Shown: in pieces, positions 1 through 6,313 of the stretch | Numbering within the stretch: position 1 is the first letter of the stretch | Layout of the letters: each line of letters starts with the position of its first letter | Origin: JBHICC01 sp046759385 | GTDB taxonomy: Bacteria > Pseudomonadota > Gammaproteobacteria > Acidiferrobacterales > SPGG2 | Reading direction: 5' to 3' | NCBI GenBank assembly: GCA_046759385.1 | Contig: JBHICC010000043.1 | Coordinates: 1-23,844, forward strand | Length of the DNA stretch: 23,844 nucleotides | Notes under the pieces: model-generated | The model's database searches: none | Seen by the model: the letters and a program-made list of their open reading frames with translations, nothing else | What the model was told of the DNA's origin: nothing | Translations under genes and position numbers: made by a program

Positions 1-58
1 TGCCACCAACCGGGGGGGCTTGACATCAATGCCCGATTAGAGAAGCGGACGTTCGTGA

Positions 59-70
59 ATGTCCGGACAT
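59..70. repeat. 12-bp perfect palindrome in the left gene-free flank
   Basis: ATGTCCGGACAT equals its own reverse complement. It sits in bases 1-116, beyond the tmRNA terminator, where I see no credible coding region, integrase or repeat of the tmRNA 3' end. It could be a small operator or chance; nothing links it to a gene in the window. Confidence 0.3.
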
Positions 71-116
71 CCATGACGAGGAGAGCTTTGTCGGACACAG
101 GGGAGCCCATATACGC

Positions 117-143
117 AAAAGGGCCACCCGTTGTGGGTAGCCC
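117..143 (-). terminator. Rho-independent terminator of ssrA
   Basis: Read on the minus strand, GGGCTACCC, a five-base loop ACAAC and GGGTGGCCC form a nine-base-pair stem with one G-T pair, followed directly by TTTT. It lies about 60 bases beyond the mature tmRNA 3' end, as expected for a tmRNA precursor whose 3' end is later trimmed. Confidence 0.75.
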
Positions 144-204
144 TGTGGGTATCGATAACCCTTTGCGTCAATTTCCTTGTCTATCAGTAGCTTATCTTAA
201 TAAT

Positions 205-561
205 TGGTGGAGGCGGCGGGAATCGAACCCGCGTCCGCAAGCCCTCCGCCGTCCGGTTCTACATGCGTAGTCTATCTATAGTTTTAACCCGTTGGTTTCC
301 GACAGACAGGAAGGCCGACGGGCCTAGCCCGCTTACGATTTAGCACGCCGCCAACGGGCAAAACGGCGCGCGATCCTGCGTGTGTCGACCCCTTTACTCC
401 CAGCCCGCAGGCAAGCCGGGAAAAGAGGCTGGCGGGGATTAGGCCGCCAGAGCGTAGTTGTCGTCGTTGGCGACTATCTAATTGCAGCTGGATTAACGAG
501 GAGATCTGCACCTCGGCATGCCCCGGAGGTTTCATGACCCACGTCGAAGCCAGTCGCCCCC
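205..561 (-). ncRNA. ssrA: tmRNA (transfer-messenger RNA)
   Basis: This RNA rescues ribosomes stalled on broken mRNAs, acting as alanyl-tRNA and then as a short message that adds a degradation tag. The 3' end carries a T-arm (GGTTCGATTCC type) and an encoded CCA at 205-207. The 5' end GGGGGCG at 561 pairs with CGCCTCC next to ACCA to form the seven-base-pair acceptor stem. The tag frame lies at 439-471: resume codon GCC, then codons for ANDDNYALAA and a TAA stop. It is preceded by TAGTC, the usual context of the resume codon. The length of 357 nt is normal for one-piece bacterial tmRNA. smpB, which encodes its protein partner, lies just upstream on the same strand. The 3' end of ssrA is a frequent integration site for islands, but no integrase or duplicated end is visible here. 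Confidence 0.97.
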
Positions 562-567
562 GTAGCG

Positions 568-599
568 CGCTGCCGATAACGCTCTAAAGCTCGGCAGCG
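568..599 (-). other. 5' leader hairpin of the tmRNA precursor
   Basis: CGCTGCCGA (568-576) and TCGGCAGCG (591-599) form a perfect nine-base-pair stem with a 14-base loop. It lies between the predicted ssrA promoter and the mature 5' end at 561, in the leader that RNase P would remove. A role in processing is inference. Confidence 0.45.
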
Positions 600-609
600 G
601 GGTATCTAA

Positions 610-638
610 ATAATAGGGATTCGGCGGCGTTTCTACAA
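610..638 (-). promoter_or_regulatory. Sigma70-type promoter of ssrA
   Basis: On the minus strand the -10 box is TATTAT (plus 610-615, five of six consensus bases). The -35 box is TTGTAG (plus 633-638, three of six), and the spacer is 17 bases. The start point would be near 603, giving a leader of roughly 40 nt before the mature tmRNA. It lies between smpB and ssrA, so ssrA can be transcribed independently of smpB. Confidence 0.6.
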
Positions 639-703
639 GTGAGGCGTGGAGCGTGCGCAGCACGTTCCTCGTGCAGGCAGACGCGTTGCCGCCGTCTTGT
701 GTT

Positions 704-1186
704 TTAGCCTCGACCTCTCACGGCCTTCAGCGCTCGCTCCTGCTCCCGTTCCGCCTCGCGTTGCTTGATGGCGGCGCGTTTGTCTTGTTTCTGTTTGCCT
801 TTCGCCAAGGCGATCTCGAGTTTCGCGCGTCCACGCTTCCAGTAAAGCGCGAGCGGCACCAAGGTGTAGCCGCGGCGCTCAACCGCACCGATCAGTTTAC
901 GGATCTCGTCGCGGTGAAGCAGCAGCTTTCGAGTACGCCTTGGGTCCGCTTGCACATGGGTGGAGGCTGAGGCTAAAGGGGCGATGTGTGCCCCGATGAG
1001 ATAGATCTCACCGTCTTTGACAATAACGTAACCTTCTTTGATCTGCGCTCGCCCCGCACGCAGACTTCGCACCTCCCAACCCTCTAACGCTATGCCGGCC
1101 TCAAAACGTTCTTCAATGAAATAATCATGGCGCGCTTTCTTGTTGAGCGCGATCGTAGAAGAGGGTTTGTCTGTTTTTCGTCCCAT
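704..1186 (-). CDS. smpB: SsrA-binding protein SmpB
   Basis: SmpB binds the tRNA-like end of tmRNA and delivers it to the empty A site of stalled ribosomes. The 160-residue product has the expected length and plan. A short N-terminal stretch with LNKKARHDYF is followed by the OB-fold beta barrel (FEAGIALEGWEVRSLR, IKEGYVIVKDGEIYLIGAHI). The basic tail ends in lysine, arginine and glutamate-rich sequence (KGKQKQDKRAAIKQREAE), which in the family enters the mRNA channel. The ATG at 1186 is the start that gives the full conserved N terminus. The Shine-Dalgarno sequence ahead of it is weak. ssrA follows 142 bases downstream on the same strand with its own promoter. The upstream gene ratA diverges. 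Confidence 0.97.
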   Translation of the reverse strand: MGRKTDKPSSTIALNKKARHDYFIEERFEAGIALEGWEVRSLRAGRAQIKEGYVIVKDGEIYLIGAHIAPLASASTHVQADPRRTRKLLLHRDEIRKLIGAVERRGYTLVPLALYWKRGRAKLEIALAKGKQKQDKRAAIKQREAEREQERALKAVRGRG

Positions 1187-1349
1187 TGGTGTCTTGATAC
1201 ATCATTGAATCACAGTTATCGGCATAAGAAAAACGCGATGTCACACTAGATGTTCCGCGACGTTATGACGTGGCCCTTCTAGCCGTCATGCTAAACTTCC
1301 GGCTGGGCGTCATCATCGCATGTCGCGACGTGCAAATACGTGATGCTTT

Positions 1350-1790
1350 ATGAACGCGATTAAGCGCTCGGCTCTCGTACCTTATAGCGCACAAGAGATG
1401 TATGATCTTGTCGCTGATGTGAAATCCTATCCGCAGTTCCTTCCATGGTGCGGCGGGGCACGGATTATTTCCCAAAACGATGACGAGATGATTGCGTCCA
1501 TCGATATCGATTTTCATAGAATTCGTAAATCGTTCACGACTCGGAACCGCTTGCAGCAGGGGAAACTCATGGAGGTGCGGTTGATCGAAGGGCCGTTCAA
1601 GCAGCTCCAGGGGCTCTGGCAGTTCTATGCACTCGATTCTCGACACAGCAAGATCTCGCTTGATCTTGAGTTCGATTTCGCTAGCCGTGTACTTAGTCTT
1701 ACGCTAGGTCCGGTTTTCGCGAATATCGCTAACAGTCTAGTTGGCAGCTTTACGAAGCGGGCACTGGAGCTCTACGGTGAACGTAGCTGA
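1350..1790 (+). CDS. ratA: RatA family START-domain protein (Coq10-like)
   Basis: This is a 146-residue single-domain START/polyketide cyclase-like protein of the RatA/Coq10 family. Motifs seen include SAQEMYDLVADVKSYPQFLPWC near the N terminus, a mid-protein R-L-I-E-G-P-F motif and the C-terminal helix containing FTKRALELYG. Family members are implicated in ubiquinone handling in respiration, and in E. coli RatA was described as a toxin that blocks 70S ribosome assembly. Which role applies here cannot be read from sequence. The ATG at 1350 gives a standard-length protein, although the ribosome binding site is weak. The gene overlaps rnfH by 14 bases, the usual ratA-rnfH pair next to smpB in gammaproteobacteria. 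Confidence 0.92.
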   Translation: MNAIKRSALVPYSAQEMYDLVADVKSYPQFLPWCGGARIISQNDDEMIASIDIDFHRIRKSFTTRNRLQQGKLMEVRLIEGPFKQLQGLWQFYALDSRHSKISLDLEFDFASRVLSLTLGPVFANIANSLVGSFTKRALELYGERS

Positions 1791-2082
1791 CCAGGCAAAC
1801 ACGATTTCCGTCGAGGTCGCCTACGCGACTCCAAAACGACAGGCAATCTTCAGCGTGTGTATCGCCAAGGGCGCCACCGTCGAAAAAACAATTCAGCTCT
1901 CGGGCATTCTTCAGTCATTTCCGGAGATTGATCTCTCAATCGACGCAGTAGGCATCTTTGGCGAGCGCGTAGATTTGGCTGACATCGTCGAAGGCGGCGA
2001 CCGCATCGAGATCTATCGACCACTGGTCAACGACCCGAAGGAAACGCGTCGGCGCCGCGTCGAACACGAAGAATCTAGTTAA
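1777..2082 (+). CDS. rnfH: RnfH family ubiquitin-like protein
   Basis: This small beta-grasp protein of about 101 residues belongs to the RnfH (formerly RatB) family, whose biochemical role is not established. Seen in the sequence: an opening strand (ISVEVAYATPKRQ), the mid-region VEKTIQLSGI, the typical VGIFGERV segment, and the closing DIVEGGDRIEIYRPL, which matches the family's GDRVEIYRPL signature. The tail is short and basic (KETRRRRVEHEE). I chose the GTG at 1777 because GGAG sits seven bases upstream; a longer frame open from 1741 adds residues that do not belong to the family. The start lies inside ratA, so translation is probably coupled. It ends 11 bases from the convergent bamE. 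Confidence 0.9.
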   Translation: MNVADQANTISVEVAYATPKRQAIFSVCIAKGATVEKTIQLSGILQSFPEIDLSIDAVGIFGERVDLADIVEGGDRIEIYRPLVNDPKETRRRRVEHEESS

Positions 2083-2093
2083 GAGTCATAGTC

Positions 2094-2447
2094 TCAGATT
2101 GGCGCGCTGCCCGATGGTTGGCCTTGTTTGGGTCGTACGTCGCCACGAATCTCGATCAGCCTGTCGTCTTCAAAAAACAGACTTATCCTGCGTTGTTCGA
2201 TCGCCCTCTTGCCGCGTTTGCGAAAAAAATAGTAATCCCAGCGATCCTGATGAAACGGATCGACGACCAGTGGCGTCCCCATGACGAAACGTACTTGCCG
2301 TCGCGTCATACCAAGCTTGAGCTGGTCGATCATTTCCTGTGTCACCACGTTGCCTTGTTGGACTTCGGGGTTGTAGACGCGTATACAACCCACGATGATG
2401 GTTGCCGCGAGAAGTACGCTCACCACGGTATGCATCCGGCTGATCAT
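2094..2447 (-). CDS. bamE: Outer membrane protein assembly factor BamE (SmpA/OmlA lipoprotein)
   Basis: BamE is a lipoprotein of the BAM complex that inserts beta-barrel proteins into the outer membrane. The 117-residue product begins with a signal peptide (VVSVLLAATIIVGC) with lipobox I-V-G-C and acylated Cys21. It continues with the BamE domain: IDQLKLGMTRRQVRFVMGTPL, then DPFHQDRWDYYF, then FFEDDRLIEIRGD. The frame is open further upstream to 2528, but that extension has no family similarity and would displace the signal peptide. I chose the ATG at 2447; the ATG at 2435 (MHTVV) is a fair alternative. It diverges from fur, a common arrangement in gammaproteobacteria. Confidence 0.93.
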   Translation of the reverse strand: MISRMHTVVSVLLAATIIVGCIRVYNPEVQQGNVVTQEMIDQLKLGMTRRQVRFVMGTPLVVDPFHQDRWDYYFFRKRGKRAIEQRRISLFFEDDRLIEIRGDVRPKQGQPSGSAPI

Positions 2448-2466
2448 GACAGGAAAGTGAGGCTGG

Positions 2467-2495
2467 TTTACACTGCAGGCATAATAGCCTACGGG
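2467..2495 (+). promoter_or_regulatory. Possible sigma70 promoter of fur
   Basis: TTTACA (2467-2472, five of six consensus bases) is followed after 17 bases by TACGGG (2490-2495, a poor -10). It overlaps the predicted bamE promoter on the other strand. I saw no clear Fur box nearby, so autoregulation is not supported by what I can see. Confidence 0.35.
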
Positions 2496-2509
2496 ACTGA
2501 GGGTAGTAA
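2481..2509 (-). promoter_or_regulatory. Possible sigma70 promoter of bamE
   Basis: On the minus strand, TTACTA (plus 2504-2509) is followed after a 17-base spacer by TATTAT (plus 2481-2486, five of six). The transcript would start about 30 bases ahead of the bamE ATG. The -35 box is weak. Confidence 0.45.
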
Positions 2510-2531
2510 CCCTTGTGCGACGGGGCAATCC

Positions 2532-2966
2532 ATGACGGATAGTACTGATCTCAAGAAGGCCGGCCTGAAGGCGACTTTACCTCGTCTTAAGATACTGAGC
2601 ATCCTTGAAGGTGCCCCGAATCCGCATATGAGCGCCGAAGATGTCTATAAAGGGCTGCTCGAACTTGGCGAAGAAGTGGGATTGGCAACGGTGTACCGTG
2701 TACTGACGCAATTCGAAACTGCGGGGTTGGTGATTCGTCACAACTTTGAGGGTGGATGCTCTGTATTCGAGCTTAACCACGGCGAGCATCATGACCACAT
2801 GGTCTGCGTGGAATGCGGCAAAGTATTTGAATTTTTTGATAAGTCGATCGAACAACGTCAGCGCAAAGTCGCACAGCTCGCGGGTTTCATTGTTGACGAT
2901 CATGCGCACTATCTGTACGGCGTGTGCGATGGCATGAGGAAGCGTGGTAAGTGTTCGAAAAACTAG
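2532..2966 (+). CDS. fur: Ferric uptake regulator Fur
   Basis: Fur is an iron-responsive repressor that controls iron uptake genes. The 144-residue product starts MTDSTDLKKAGLKATLPRLKI and has the winged-helix DNA-binding domain, with recognition helix region VGLATVYRVLTQFE around residues 49-62. The metal-binding segment is HHDHMVC (His86, His87, His89), followed by the structural zinc pair Cys92-x-x-Cys95. The C-terminal half ends in HYLYG, then Cys132 and Cys141. That second pair is spaced C-x8-C, wider than the C-x4-C of E. coli Fur. An open frame extends upstream to 2118, but it crosses bamE and is not homologous. The stop codon overlaps the left arm of the repeat at 2965. It is divergent from bamE and convergent with the GNAT gene. 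Confidence 0.96.
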   Translation: MTDSTDLKKAGLKATLPRLKILSILEGAPNPHMSAEDVYKGLLELGEEVGLATVYRVLTQFETAGLVIRHNFEGGCSVFELNHGEHHDHMVCVECGKVFEFFDKSIEQRQRKVAQLAGFIVDDHAHYLYGVCDGMRKRGKCSKN

Positions 2967-3061
2967 TAGCGAGTTGCTAGGGACAAGTAGCGAGGGAAGA
3001 AATTCGTGCCACAAAAGCTAAGATCGACTTACTCGCTACCAGCTACTCGCCACTCGCTACT
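2965..3061. repeat. Imperfect inverted repeat of GTAGCGAG units between fur and the GNAT gene
   Basis: The left arm (2965-2994) and the right arm (3032-3061) are 30 bases each and match at about 23 positions as inverted copies, separated by 37 bases. Each arm is itself built of short units: AGTAGCGAG at 2965 and AGTAGCGAG at 2986 on the left; CTCGCTAC at 3032, CTACTCGC at 3043 and CTCGCTACT at 3053 on the right. The fur stop codon (2964-2966) and the GNAT stop codon (3057-3059) both lie at or inside the arms. It looks like a REP or MITE-like intergenic element that may act as a bidirectional transcript end. I see no T-tract typical of a simple terminator. Confidence 0.7.
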
Positions 3062-3525
3062 GCAGTTTTAACAACACCGCGATCTCGTCGCAGTTTTCAT
3101 ACTTGTAACACTTAACGCAGACACCCCAGACTTTCTCGGGAAGTGAGTTCTTTGGTACCGTCTCAAACGCGAGCTTGTGAAAAAAACTGCGGTACGTAAG
3201 TGAGGGCCATAAGTCGCTGCAGCCCGAGCTCACGTGATTCGGCAACAATGTGCTGAACCAGATGTTGACCAAGGCCGCGACCTTTGTAGTCATCGGCCAC
3301 CACTAAGCTGCGTACCTCGCCAAGCTCTTCGGTGAATATCTCCAAGGCTCCGCAGGCGGCGATTCTCCCGTCTAGCTCAGTGACAAAAAAGTCGCGGACG
3401 TTGCGGTAGAGATCATTGAAGCTCCTGGGTAACAGGTTACCTTGGCGCGCGTAAATGTCGAGCAGCTCGTATATGGCGGGCACATCCTGAACCGTGGCGG
3501 GGCGCACCATCGGCAATGCGCGCAT
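3057..3525 (-). pseudogene. GNAT N-acetyltransferase (ArgA-like), frameshifted
   Basis: This is a GNAT-fold acetyltransferase resembling the short C-terminal acetyltransferase part of ArgA; its substrate is unknown. The N-terminal frame has VRPATVQDVPAIYELLDIYA, then VRSLVVADDYKGRGLGQHLV, the acetyl-CoA loop with R/Q-x-x-G-x-G. It runs to YVPQFF and then stops at 3163. The next frame continues the family at once with FFHKLAFETVPK and a cysteine-bearing tail (Cys-x-x-Cys, then Cys before DEIA) ending at 3057. The two frames join at a run of seven A at 3180-3186; with six A the gene would read through to about 155 residues. It may be a real inactivating mutation, a sequencing error, or expression by slippage. 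The start is the ATG at 3525; ATGs at 3564 (inside recN) and 3510 are also possible. It follows recN in an operon. Confidence 0.78.
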
Positions 3526-3541
3526 GGGTGTTCCACTTACA

Positions 3542-5233
3542 TCAGGCTGAGACACGATTTCCATTCACTGCGCGCGCAAGCATATCCTGCGCGTGCGCTA
3601 AGGTTTGTGTACTGATCTTGAGGCCACCGATCATTCGGGCGATTTCGCCGACGCGTTGTTCCTCGGAAAGCTGTCGGACGTCGGTCACCGTCTGCGCGTT
3701 ATTCGTGTGCTTGCTGGCCAGTAGATGCTGATCGCCTTGGGCAGCGACCTGAGCAAGGTGTGTGATGCAAAGCACCTCGCGCGATCGACCGAGGGCGCGT
3801 AGTTTCTGTCCTACGATCTCAGCAACCTTGCCGCCGATGCCAACGTCAACTTCGTCGAAGATCAAAGTTGGAATGCGCCCGGTTTCTGCCACCACAACTT
3901 GAAGGGCCAGACTGATGCGCGAGAGCTCTCCGCCGGAAGCGACCCGGTTCATTGGTCGCAACGGCTGGCCCAGGTTGGCGCTCACGAGAAACTCGACGCG
4001 CTCGCGTCCGGTCGGACTAAGCTCGTCCTTGGGGAGCGAATGTAGGCGCGCTGCGAATTCTCCCCCCGCCATACCCAAACCTTGCATCTGTTCGGTAACG
4101 ACCGCAGACAAACGTGCGGCCGCCGCCCGCCGTTTTTTGGTAACCGTTTTCGCAACGTCTTGATAACCTTTTTGTGCTGTTTTGATACCGTCCTCGAGTT
4201 TCTCGAGATTCGCGTCGAAATCCTCAAGGTCGTGCAGCTCATCACTGAGCCGTTGTAACAGCGCGGGCAGCTCTCCGGGAGGCACTTGATGCTTACGCGC
4301 TAAGTCGTGCAGTGTACCCAGTCGCTGATCGACCCAGTCGAATCGCTGCGGATCAAGTTCAAGACGGTCGGCATATTGATGCAACTGTGATGCGGCCTCA
4401 TCGACTTGGATCAGCGCATCGCTCACCAGGCTAGCGAGCTCGCCAAGTTTGGCATCGTACTGAGAAAGTTGTTCCAGTTTGGCGACCGCATGCGACACGC
4501 TCTGTGAAACGGACTGCGTCTCATCATCGTAGAGCATCTGGGCGAGTCCCTGAACGCCAACGAGTAGCTCGGCCCCGTTAGCGAGTCGTGCATGTTCCTC
4601 TTCTAACTGTGAGTACTCGCCGGCCATGAGGTTTAACGCTTCTAGTTCTCGCGTTTGATAGCGCAGCAGCTCCACCCGTGCCGCGCGGTCGGCGGCCTGC
4701 CGCGTCAACGTATCTCGGCGCACCTGCTGGTTTCGCAAGGTGTCGTAATGTCGCTCTAGCACCGTAATGGTCTCATGCAGTTGCGCGTAGTCGTCCAAAA
4801 TATGCCGTTGGCCGTCGCGACGCAGTACCGACTGATGTTCATGTTGTCCATGGACATCGACAAGGCGCTCACCGAGTTCGCGCAACATCTGCATCGGGAC
4901 GGGCCGCCCGTTGATAAAGCCTTTTGAAGGTTTATCGAGTTCGAGAATGCGGCGAACCATACATTCCCGATCGCCGAAGAGATCGTGCTCGCTAAGCCAT
5001 ACGGCCGCATCTTGTTCGGGGGCCAGGTCAAAGCTGGCCGCGATTTCGGCGCGCTGGCAGCCGTCACGAATGACATTACTATCCGCACGTTGGCCAAGGG
5101 CGAACGTAAGTGCATCGATGAGAATCGATTTGCCTGCTCCGGTCTCGCCGGTGAGCACGGTGAAGCCGCGGCCCAACGAAAGTTCCAGCCGTGTGACAAT
5201 TGTAAAATCACGGATGTAGAGGTGAGTCAACAT
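3542..5233 (-). CDS. recN: DNA repair protein RecN
   Basis: RecN is an SMC-like ATPase that helps recombinational repair of double-strand breaks. The 563-residue product has Walker A GETGAGKS at residues 29-36. Long helical, coiled-coil-forming stretches fill the middle. The C-terminal half carries the ABC signature SGGELSR, the Walker B TLIFDEVDVGIGG near residues 453-460, and the late CITHLAQVAAQGDQH segment with the switch histidine. I chose the ATG at 5233 because it gives the conserved start MLTHLYIRDFTIV; the frame remains open upstream only because it crosses nadK. The nadK stop is two bases away (TGA-GC-ATG), so the two genes are translated together. No LexA-like operator (CTGT-N8-ACAG) was seen ahead of nadK or recN, although recN is often an SOS gene. 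Confidence 0.97.
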   Translation of the reverse strand: MLTHLYIRDFTIVTRLELSLGRGFTVLTGETGAGKSILIDALTFALGQRADSNVIRDGCQRAEIAASFDLAPEQDAAVWLSEHDLFGDRECMVRRILELDKPSKGFINGRPVPMQMLRELGERLVDVHGQHEHQSVLRRDGQRHILDDYAQLHETITVLERHYDTLRNQQVRRDTLTRQAADRAARVELLRYQTRELEALNLMAGEYSQLEEEHARLANGAELLVGVQGLAQMLYDDETQSVSQSVSHAVAKLEQLSQYDAKLGELASLVSDALIQVDEAASQLHQYADRLELDPQRFDWVDQRLGTLHDLARKHQVPPGELPALLQRLSDELHDLEDFDANLEKLEDGIKTAQKGYQDVAKTVTKKRRAAAARLSAVVTEQMQGLGMAGGEFAARLHSLPKDELSPTGRERVEFLVSANLGQPLRPMNRVASGGELSRISLALQVVVAETGRIPTLIFDEVDVGIGGKVAEIVGQKLRALGRSREVLCITHLAQVAAQGDQHLLASKHTNNAQTVTDVRQLSEEQRVGEIARMIGGLKISTQTLAHAQDMLARAVNGNRVSA

Positions 5234-5235
5234 GC

Positions 5236-6114
5236 TCAGAACTTGCCTCCCCAATGGAGCTTTGCGCGCAGTACTTCGTAGTGGTTGCGCTCGGCCGGGC
5301 GCCAAAACTGTACTGGATGCGTCGCGCGCCGGACCGATACGCAGTCATGATCCCGCAGCGGATAATGCAGCTGCCCGTCGAAGGTGACATGCGCTCGTTG
5401 ATCACGCGTGCCCGTCATCACGATGTCCACTACACTGTCGCTACTGACGACTATAGGGCGATCGCTCAAAGTATGTGGACAGATTGGCACGACTACGATC
5501 GCGGCCAAGGTTGGATGCAACAGTGGACCACCAGCGGACAGCGCGTATGCGGTTGAGCCCGTTGGTGTGGCGACGATGATGCCGTCGGCGAGCATGCTGT
5601 TGACAAATTTATCGTCCAAGTAGGTCTCGAACTCGATCAAGCGAGCCAACTCGCCCTTGTTGATGATCACGTCGTTTAGGGCCTTCGACGAATGCACGAT
5701 CTTTTTGTCGCGCGTGATGTCGGCAGATAGCAAAAAGCGGCTCTCTACTTCATAGTCGCCCTGTAGGATCCTGCCGATTTCGGCGATCATATGTTCTGCG
5801 GGAATATCGGCAAGAAAGCCGAGTCGGCCAAGGTTGACACCGATCAACGGTACGCGCGAGTCGGCGAGATTTCGCGCTACATTGAGCAAGGTTCCGTCGC
5901 CGCCGATAACGATGGCCAGATCGATCTCCTTGCCAATGTCAGCAAGTGGCCGGCTTGGGAGGTTAGCGGATTCGATCATTTCCGCGGTCATTTCTTCCAA
6001 CAACACACGAAGCTTGTGCGCTTGCAAGAAGTCGCACAGCTTGCGCAGCTCGCCGCCGGTCTCGCGGCTACCGTACTTGCCAAACAGGCCGATTGTCTTG
6101 ACTGAACTCGTCAT
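5236..6114 (-). CDS. nadK: NAD kinase
   Basis: This enzyme phosphorylates NAD to NADP using ATP in the cytoplasm. The 292-residue product has the catalytic GGDG at residues 71-74, GVNLGRLGFLAD, the LNDVIINKG segment in place of the common N-E motif, and the glycine-rich TPTGSTAYALSAGGP loop. A late DGQ motif (VTFDGQ) follows. Length is standard. The ATG at 6114 gives the conserved opening KTIGLFGKYG; no strong Shine-Dalgarno sequence precedes it. It is the first gene of the minus-strand group nadK-recN-GNAT and diverges from hrcA. The nadK-recN pairing next to the heat-shock genes is common in gammaproteobacteria. Confidence 0.97.
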   Translation of the reverse strand: MTSSVKTIGLFGKYGSRETGGELRKLCDFLQAHKLRVLLEEMTAEMIESANLPSRPLADIGKEIDLAIVIGGDGTLLNVARNLADSRVPLIGVNLGRLGFLADIPAEHMIAEIGRILQGDYEVESRFLLSADITRDKKIVHSSKALNDVIINKGELARLIEFETYLDDKFVNSMLADGIIVATPTGSTAYALSAGGPLLHPTLAAIVVVPICPHTLSDRPIVVSSDSVVDIVMTGTRDQRAHVTFDGQLHYPLRDHDCVSVRRATHPVQFWRPAERNHYEVLRAKLHWGGKF

Positions 6115-6233
6115 GAATGTCGATAGCAGTGTGCAGCTAAGCTAGCATGCTGTTGGTTCGCGGCCAATCGCTCGCTTTGACGCAGGGTGTCGGATGAATC
6201 TGCCGATACCTCAATGGGTGCGCAGGGCACGGG

Positions 6234-6262
6234 TTGACACCCCTAAGACGTGTTGCTAGGGT
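6234..6262 (+). promoter_or_regulatory. Sigma70-type promoter of hrcA
   Basis: A perfect -35 box TTGACA (6234-6239), a 17-base spacer and the -10 TAGGGT (6257-6262), which is preceded by an extended -10 TGC. Transcription would begin at about 6269, inside the CIRCE operator, so bound HrcA would block the start site. Confidence 0.65.
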
Positions 6263-6267
6263 GGATT

Positions 6268-6294
6268 TTGGCACTCAGGTTGCTAGAGTGCTAA
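6268..6294. promoter_or_regulatory. CIRCE operator (HrcA binding site)
   Basis: TTGGCACTC (6268-6276), nine bases, then GAGTGCTAA (6286-6294). The consensus is TTAGCACTC-N9-GAGTGCTAA, so the spacing is exact and only one base differs. It ends 19 bases before the hrcA start codon and covers the predicted transcription start, consistent with HrcA autorepression of the heat-shock operon. Confidence 0.95.
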
Positions 6295-6313
6295 CATCTT
6301 AGGGGAAATTTCC

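Noticed and set aside
20..48. TTGACA at 20-25 as a promoter
   Set aside because: No -10 box exists at 16-18 bases spacing and no gene follows on the plus strand.
284..535. 83-residue minus-strand ORF
   Set aside because: It lies wholly inside the tmRNA gene and is not the tag frame.
2118..2531. Open frame extending the Fur protein by 138 residues at its N terminus
   Set aside because: It lies antisense to bamE, has no Fur-like sequence, and the normal Fur start at 2532 is present.
5234..6230. LexA/SOS box for recN
   Set aside because: I looked for CTGT-N8-ACAG ahead of recN and nadK and found none.
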